Source of the DNA: Micrococcus sp023147585
GTDB lineage: Bacteria > Actinomycetota > Actinomycetes > Actinomycetales > Micrococcaceae
NCBI RefSeq assembly: GCF_044872765.1
Contig: NZ_CP085253.1
Location: forward strand, 124,001 to 188,000
DNA: 64,000 nt
Direction: 5' to 3'
Numbering within the stretch: position 1 is the first letter of the stretch; the number at the start of each line of letters is the position of its first letter. Made by a program: the position numbers and the translations under genes. Positions 59,376 through 64,000 of the stretch are shown here, one piece after another. Under the pieces are notes generated by a model. The model was not told the origin of the DNA. It did no database searches and saw only the letters and a list, made by a program, of their open reading frames with translations.

Positions 59376-60868
59376 GGGCGGTCCTCTCGGTCGTCGATGC
59401 CGCCCGCCGGTCTCGGCGGGGGCGTGCCCTCCAGGGGCAGGCTCATGGTGAAGACGGACCCCCGGCGGGGCGCGGGGTCCACGGTGATCCGGCCGCCGTG
59501 GCCCTCCACGATCGTGCGGACGATCGCGAGGCCCAGGCCGGATCCCTCCGTCCGCCGGCCGTGGGCGCCGCGGCCGAATCGCTCGAAGATCACGTCGCGG
59601 TCCTCGGGGCGCACGCCCACGCCCGCGTCCTGCACCCACAGCCGCAGCATGCCTGCCCGCACCGCGGAGCCGATGCCCACGGGCGTCCCTGGCTCCGAGT
59701 AGCGCACGGCGTTCGCGGCCAGCTGCAGCCACGCCTGCGTCAGACGCTGTCCGTCCACCTGCGCGCTCACGGGGGCGGCGGCGTCCAGGCTCCACTGCCG
59801 GTCACCGAGGGCGCGGGCCCGTTCGAGCACCGCCTCGGTCAGCTCGGCCACGTCCGTGGGCGCGGGACGCAGGAAGCCCGGGCGCTCCGCCTTGGCGAGG
59901 GTGAGCAGGTCGTCGACGAGCCGGCCCATGAGCGCGAGCTCGTCCAGAGTCAGGCGCGTGCTCTCCCGTACGTCGTCGGGGTCCACGGGGTCCATGACCT
60001 CGAGGTGGCCCTGCACGATGGTGAGCGGTGTGCGCATCTCGTGCCCGACGTCGTCGAGGAGGCGCCGCTGGGACGCGAAGGAGTCTTCGAGACGGTCCAG
60101 CATCGCGTTGAAGCTGTGTCCCAGGTCCGCCACGTCGTCGTGGCCGAGCACCGTCACCCGGCGGTGCAGGTCATGCTCGGAGACCTCGGCGGCGGTGTCC
60201 CTCAGCGCCTCGAGGGGGGCGAAGACCCGGTGCAGCAGGGGCACGCCCAACAGGAGCGCGAGCACGGTGGACAGCAGCGCGGACGCCGCGTATCCCACGA
60301 ACGTGCGGTTGAGCCGATCCGTCTCGGCGTCCATGTCGAAGGCCAGCAGCAGGGCGCCCATGTCCTCGGGGCCTCGTCCGCCCACGGGGACCAGGGCGAC
60401 CCGGTAGGTGGCCGTGTCCGTCTCGACGGTCTCCAGCGTCACGACCTCCTCGTGCACCCGCTCCAGGGTCCACGCCACGAGCTCCGCGTCCTCCTCCAGG
60501 CGCAGTTCGACGGCGTCGGAGGCGGCGAGCGCGGCACGCTCGGCGTCGAATCCGAGCATCCCCTCGTTCTCGAGCGGCCGCACGCGCAGCATGGCCAGCC
60601 GGATGAGCTCGGCGGCGTTGGCGACGGGCTGCCCGGTCTCCGGGACGAGGCCGGTGGAGGAGAGCAGGCCGACCTCCTCGACCGTGCGCTCGAGGTTGTC
60701 GTCCACCCGTTCGTTCATGCTCACGCGCTGGAAGGCATAGGCGGCGATCCCGGAGAGCGTCAGGGCCAGGACCACGACCAGGGCGAGGAGGAGGGACAGA
60801 CGCCGCCGCACCGGCAGGCGGGACCAGGAGTCCGCCGCCGGGGCCTGTCGGGTCGCGACCGAGGCCAC
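59372..60868 (-). CDS. Sensor histidine kinase with HAMP domain
   Basis: A 498-residue membrane kinase. TM1 is LSLLLALVVVLALTLSGIAAYA, then an extracytoplasmic sensor region of about 145 residues rich in acidic residues, TM2 AASALLSTVLALLLGVPLLH, a HAMP linker, the phospho-accepting H276 in DVGHEMRTPLTIVQGHLEVM, and a HATPase domain with AANAVRYSEPG, WVQDAGVGVRPED and EGSGLGLAIVRTI. The signal is unknown. The GTG start lies 35 bases after the stop of the acidic protein gene, with which it forms an operon. The regulator gene overlaps its end. Confidence 0.92.
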   Translation of the reverse strand: MASVATRQAPAADSWSRLPVRRRLSLLLALVVVLALTLSGIAAYAFQRVSMNERVDDNLERTVEEVGLLSSTGLVPETGQPVANAAELIRLAMLRVRPLENEGMLGFDAERAALAASDAVELRLEEDAELVAWTLERVHEEVVTLETVETDTATYRVALVPVGGRGPEDMGALLLAFDMDAETDRLNRTFVGYAASALLSTVLALLLGVPLLHRVFAPLEALRDTAAEVSEHDLHRRVTVLGHDDVADLGHSFNAMLDRLEDSFASQRRLLDDVGHEMRTPLTIVQGHLEVMDPVDPDDVRESTRLTLDELALMGRLVDDLLTLAKAERPGFLRPAPTDVAELTEAVLERARALGDRQWSLDAAAPVSAQVDGQRLTQAWLQLAANAVRYSEPGTPVGIGSAVRAGMLRLWVQDAGVGVRPEDRDVIFERFGRGAHGRRTEGSGLGLAIVRTIVEGHGGRITVDPAPRRGSVFTMSLPLEGTPPPRPAGGIDDREDRP

Positions 60869-60903
60869 CGGGTCAGAGATCGGCCGCGGGGCGGCGCCCG
60901 GAG

Positions 60904-61509
60904 TCAGTCGTCGCCATGGTCGTCAACCTCGTCAACCTCGTCAACCTCGTCAACCTCGTCGTCATCAGCGTCCTCGTCGTCATGGGCGTCCTCGTCGTCG
61001 TCATCCTCGTCGTCGTCGTCGTCCTCGTCCAGGGCGGACGGCGTCGGCGGCGGGAGCCGGGTGGGCGAGGCCGCTGCCGCGGGCGCGAGGGAGGAGGCGC
61101 TGCGCTTCGACGGCGCGTCCCGGGGCGACGTCGCCGCGGCGGAGGGCGCCGATGCGGGGGGCGCCGTCGCACGCGTCGTGGGGGAGGGGTCGGACGGGCG
61201 CGGGGCCGCCGCGGGGACCGAGGCCGTCCCCGTCCCCGTGGCCGTGGCCGGGCGCGGCGTCGTGGACCCGCCGTCCGAGGCGTGCGGGCCGGCCACGTCC
61301 GTCGACGGCGGGCTGGACGCCATGGGGCTCGACGCGGACGCGGAGGGCACGGCCGACCCGGTCGGACTCCCGAGGGTGATCTGGGGTCCCAGCACGGTCT
61401 CGGACTGACGGGAGGAGCCCACCACGAGGGCGAGCGCGCTGATCGCAAGCGCCAGGATGAGGGCGAAGGCGACGACGGGGCCGGATCTGCGGAGCATGCC
61501 GGACAGCAT
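60904..61509 (-). CDS. Membrane-anchored protein with Asp/Glu-rich repeat tail
   Basis: A 201-residue protein of unknown function. A short basic start and one hydrophobic segment (VVAFALILALAISALALVVG, about 12-31) anchor it with the rest outside. Residues 40-155 are Ser/Thr/Pro/Ala-rich, like a wall-spanning stalk. The last 45 residues are almost only Asp and Glu, ending in four DEV units encoded by a 9-base tandem repeat, and could bind divalent cations. It is the first gene of an operon with the sensor kinase and response regulator, so it may take part in sensing. An ATG at 61497 is an alternative start. No homologous family is recognised. Confidence 0.7.
   Translation of the reverse strand: MLSGMLRRSGPVVAFALILALAISALALVVGSSRQSETVLGPQITLGSPTGSAVPSASASSPMASSPPSTDVAGPHASDGGSTTPRPATATGTGTASVPAAAPRPSDPSPTTRATAPPASAPSAAATSPRDAPSKRSASSLAPAAAASPTRLPPPTPSALDEDDDDDEDDDDEDAHDDEDADDDEVDEVDEVDEVDDHGDD
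60922..60957. repeat. Four perfect copies of a 9-base tandem repeat
   Basis: GTCAACCTC is repeated four times (60922-60957) in the 3' end of the acidic protein gene, adding Asp-Glu-Val units. Being a multiple of three, gain or loss of units would keep the frame. The adjacent 60957-61030 is an imperfect GTC/CTC-rich run. Confidence 0.9.
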
Positions 61510-61575
61510 CGCCCACCCGCATGAGGGACCGATGAGATCGGCCCCCGGCGGCTCGGACGGCGTCTTCTCATCCCG

Positions 61576-61602
61576 GCTTCACGAAGCGCTGGTGTGCTTC
61601 AC
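61576..61602. promoter_or_regulatory. Repeats in the divergent promoter region
   Basis: GCTTCAC occurs at 61576-61582 and 61596-61602, 20 bases apart, with GAAGC and GCTTC also forming an inverted pair. It lies between the two-component operon and the P-loop gene. A binding site for the response regulator is possible but untested; the other 100 or so bases of the region show no clear -10 box. Confidence 0.3.
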
Positions 61603-61661
61603 CTTGACCCGCCCGGCGACGCGTCGTCGAGCGACTCCACCCCCTGAGAACGAGGTACACC

Positions 61662-62864
61662 ATGCAGTCCGAGGCCACTGACCTGATCAGCGCCATCTCC
61701 CTCGAGATGGAGCAGCGCTACCGCCACCTGTCCGACAGCCCAGCCGAGGGGCACGCCGTGGACGGCGTGGAGGATGTGGAGCTGGCGCCGCGCCGCCTGC
61801 GCCGGGCGAAGACCTCCTACACGGCCCGGGCGTTCCGCACCGTGGCCCGGGAGAACGGGCACACCGGCTACGGACTGCGCCGGGGCCGTGGCGTGGCCCC
61901 CGCCGCGGGCGATCTCGTCCTGGCCCGCGTGGCCGCGATCGGCCAGCACAAGAGGCTCGAGGCCTACAACTCGCGCCGCCGCCATCTGTTCATGGGCGAC
62001 GAGGTGATCGTGGCCTACGGCGACCGCTACGCCCCCGACCAGTTCCTCGCCGAGGTGCCCCACAACCTCGACTACACGAACCTCGTGGCCGCCGGCGGCA
62101 TGGCCTCACGGGTCATCGAGAAGCACGAGGAGATCGATCCGGCCACCGTCCTCGAGCCCGTGGGCCTCATCACCCGCGATGGCGAGGTCCTCACCCTCGC
62201 CGACCTGTCCGGCCACCGCATCCGTCCCTGGCAGGAGGCCCGGGCGGCGATGTCGGCGGACGGCCCCACGGTCGTGATGGTCTTCGGCTCCTCCATGAAC
62301 TCCGGCAAGTCCACGACCGTCGGCTGCCTCGTCAACGGCCTCGACCGAGCCGGGCTCCGAGTCCACGCGGGCAAGGCCACCGGCACGGGCGCCGGCAACG
62401 ACGCGGGCCTCTTCCGCGACGGCGGCGCGGACCGTGTCGTGGACTTCACCGACTTCGGGCTCGCCTCGACCTTCAAGCTCTCCGTCGAACGGATCAAGGA
62501 CGTCGTCTTCTCGATGGCGGCCGTGCTCGCCGAGGGCGGGCCCGACGTCGTCGTGATCGAGATCGCCGACGGCATCTACCAGGGGGAGACCGCGGCCCTC
62601 GTCGCGGACGAGGACTTCCGCGCCCTCACGGATCGGGTCCTGTTCGCGTGCGGGGAGGCACTCTCCGCGGCGGCCGGTGCGACCCTCCTGCAGGGTGCGG
62701 GCCTGCCCCTCGTGGCCGTCTCCGGTCGCCTGACCTCGGCCCCGCTGATCGCGCGGGAGGCCGCCGCGGTGGTCTCCGTGCCGATCGTCCCGACCTTCGA
62801 CCTCTGCGAGGCCGACGTGGCCTGCCGAACGCTCGGCCTGCCCGCGGAGGTCGCGGTCGCGTGA
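61662..62864 (+). CDS. P-loop NTPase of unknown function
   Basis: A 400-residue cytoplasmic protein. Residues 1-195 form an unrecognised domain with RARTVARENGHTG-like basic sequence, DLVLARVAAIGQHKRLE, FMGDEVIVAYGDRYAPDQF and LVAAGGMASRVIEKH. Residues 200-400 have a P-loop GSSMNSGKST (209-218) followed by HAGKATGTGAGNDAGLF and VVVIEIADGIYQGETAAL. The lysine-rich second loop and acidic switch resemble the SIMIBI class, for example BioD and MobB. The substrate is not known. The ATG has CGAGG 9 bases upstream. The membrane-protein gene after it starts in its stop codon (GTGA), so the two work together or at least are coupled. Confidence 0.72.
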   Translation: MQSEATDLISAISLEMEQRYRHLSDSPAEGHAVDGVEDVELAPRRLRRAKTSYTARAFRTVARENGHTGYGLRRGRGVAPAAGDLVLARVAAIGQHKRLEAYNSRRRHLFMGDEVIVAYGDRYAPDQFLAEVPHNLDYTNLVAAGGMASRVIEKHEEIDPATVLEPVGLITRDGEVLTLADLSGHRIRPWQEARAAMSADGPTVVMVFGSSMNSGKSTTVGCLVNGLDRAGLRVHAGKATGTGAGNDAGLFRDGGADRVVDFTDFGLASTFKLSVERIKDVVFSMAAVLAEGGPDVVVIEIADGIYQGETAALVADEDFRALTDRVLFACGEALSAAAGATLLQGAGLPLVAVSGRLTSAPLIAREAAAVVSVPIVPTFDLCEADVACRTLGLPAEVAVA

Positions 62865-64000
62865 GTGCGGCCATGCCGACGCTCTTCACCGGTCGACGGC
62901 GGCGCCTCTTCCTCTGGCTCGCCGGCCTGGGCCTCCTCCAGGCGGCGCTCTCCCTCCTGGTCGCGGTCCTCACCCCGCGCCTGCTCACGTCCGGCCCGGC
63001 GGCGTGGGGGCTGGCCCTCGCGCTCCTGACGGCGGCCCTCGGCGTGGGCGGCGCCCGCATCGGAGAGCGCGTCATCGCCGAGGACCTCGGCCAGGACTAC
63101 GTCCGGGAGGTCCGCCGGCTCCTCGTGACGAGCGCCCTCGTGCCGGAGCGCAGCGCCAATCTGGGCAGCACGATCGCCCGCACCACGAACGACTTGACCG
63201 CGGTGAAGAACTGGGTCTCCCTGGGCATCAGCCCGATCGTGGTGGGCGTGCCCCTCGTGTTCGGGGTCGTCGGGGGGCTCGTGATCCTCCTGCCCGTGCT
63301 CGGCATGGTGGTCCTGGGCGTCCTCGCCGTGTTCGGTGTGGCCATGTGGCTGCTCTCCCGGGTGTTCTTCCGCCGTGCCGTGGCGCTGCGGCGCGTGCGT
63401 GGGAAGATGGCCGGGCACGTCGCGGACGCCGTCACCGCAGCCGAGGGGATCCGCACCTCGGGCGGCGTGCGCCGCGAGGTCGGACGCGTGGACAGGATCT
63501 CCGGACAGATCCAGGAGGCCGCTCACCGGCGTGCCCTGGTCTCGGGCACGATGCGCGGCTCGGCCGCCTCCATCACCACGCTCCTCGGCGTGCTCGTGGC
63601 GATCACGGGCAGCCTCGCCGGGTCCACCGGCGCCGCGGTCACCACCTCCGTGTTCATCGCCGGCATGCTGGGTGCGCCCGTCACCGATCTGGGACGCGTG
63701 GGGGAGTACCGGCAGAACTACAACGCGGCCACCCGCATCCTGCTGCCCCTCGTGGAGAACGCGCGTCGACACCGTGAGCGGGAGCGCCTCCAGGAGCGGG
63801 CCCAGCGGCGGATGCGCCACCGGGCGGCCCGGGGCGGCGCCGCCCGCGGCTCGGTCCATGTGGCGGACCTGCGGGACGACGTCGGGAGCATCCCTGCGCT
63901 CGTGGCGGCCCCGGGGGCGCGCGTGCTGCTGACGGGCGGCTCGCCCGAACGGCTGCACCGCGTGACCCGGGAGATCACCGGGGACGTGCCCGGCTCGGAG
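62861..64000 (+). CDS. ABC-transporter-like membrane protein, partial at window edge
   Basis: The frame stays open for 380 codons to the last base, so the C-terminus is missing. Residues 1-300 look like an ABC exporter transmembrane domain: hydrophobic segments near 16-38, 47-65, 120-165 and 225-270, and the coupling-region sequence STIARTTNDLTAVKNWVS, typical of such proteins. From about 325 sequence like a nucleotide-binding domain begins (VHVADLRDDVGSIPALVAAPGARVLLTG), but where a Walker A is expected it reads GGSPERLHRV, without the Gly-Lys-Ser/Thr. This half may therefore not hydrolyse ATP. GTG start overlaps the upstream stop; ATG 62873 is an alternative. Confidence 0.75.
   Translation, partial: MSAAMPTLFTGRRRRLFLWLAGLGLLQAALSLLVAVLTPRLLTSGPAAWGLALALLTAALGVGGARIGERVIAEDLGQDYVREVRRLLVTSALVPERSANLGSTIARTTNDLTAVKNWVSLGISPIVVGVPLVFGVVGGLVILLPVLGMVVLGVLAVFGVAMWLLSRVFFRRAVALRRVRGKMAGHVADAVTAAEGIRTSGGVRREVGRVDRISGQIQEAAHRRALVSGTMRGSAASITTLLGVLVAITGSLAGSTGAAVTTSVFIAGMLGAPVTDLGRVGEYRQNYNAATRILLPLVENARRHRERERLQERAQRRMRHRAARGGAARGSVHVADLRDDVGSIPALVAAPGARVLLTGGSPERLHRVTREITGDVPGSE

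Noticed and set aside
60904..61524. Plus-strand frames over the acidic protein gene (Val/Leu-rich, hydrophobic)
   Set aside because: They are the complement of the Asp/Glu codons; the minus strand gives a sensible anchor, stalk and tail, and it fits the operon with the kinase.

Overview
The window is very GC-rich, gene-dense bacterial chromosome. Third codon positions are almost all G or C, GTG starts are common, most stops are TGA, and -10 boxes read TANNNT. Gene content and order (leuB-ilvE, gltX-tRNA-Gln-tRNA-Glu, iclR/leuCD, coaD/DUF177-rpmF-rnc-mutM, ftsY-amtB-ffh-rpsP-khpA) point to a high-GC actinobacterium of the Micrococcaceae. A locus that could build a glucose/N-acetylmannosaminuronic acid wall polymer makes Micrococcus the best guess. 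That genus assignment is inference. No rRNA gene, insertion sequence, prophage or CRISPR array was seen.

Layout. 1-9.7 kb: end of serA, metG, leuB, ilvE, the cstA/ybdD transporter pair, a fumarylacetoacetate-hydrolase-family enzyme, gltX. 9.6-15.9 kb: HAD phosphatase, a tRNA-Gln/tRNA-Glu/tRNA-Glu cluster, a coupled pair of membrane-anchored GTPases, thiL. 15.9-25.1 kb: UDP-glucose dehydrogenase, an IclR regulator divergent from leuCD, then a coupled envelope operon murA-plsC-gpsA-ddl. 25.1-36.2 kb: DUF3515 lipoprotein, an LCP protein, DAK2 protein, recG, rsmD, an aminotransferase, coaD, galU, DUF177, rpmF, rnc, mutM. 36.2-51.8 kb: a cell-wall glycan locus with an LCP ligase, four glycosyltransferases, UDP-ManNAc dehydrogenase, a cysteine-less asparagine-synthase homologue, a two-gene ABC glycan exporter and UDP-GlcNAc 2-epimerase. 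51.9-58.6 kb: MFS transporter, ftsY, amtB, ffh, rpsP, khpA. 58.7-64 kb: a two-component system with a repeat-containing acidic membrane protein, divergent from an unassigned P-loop protein and an ABC-type membrane protein cut by the window edge.

How the genes work together. leuB, leuCD and ilvE form branched-chain amino acid synthesis; the IclR protein is the likely LtbR/NdgR-type regulator with a palindrome in the shared promoter. galU supplies UDP-glucose. The 2-epimerase and the dehydrogenase turn UDP-GlcNAc into UDP-ManNAcA. The glycosyltransferases, ABC exporter and LCP protein would assemble, export and attach the polymer. This locus sits between mutM and ftsY, where many actinobacteria carry smc.

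The least understood parts are the asparagine-synthase homologue in the glycan locus, the orphan gene before the double glycosyltransferase, the paired GTPases, and the P-loop/ABC pair at the right edge. Many genes have a -10 box 6-9 bases before the start codon and no ribosome-binding site, so leaderless transcription looks common. All functions are read from sequence motifs without database searches.
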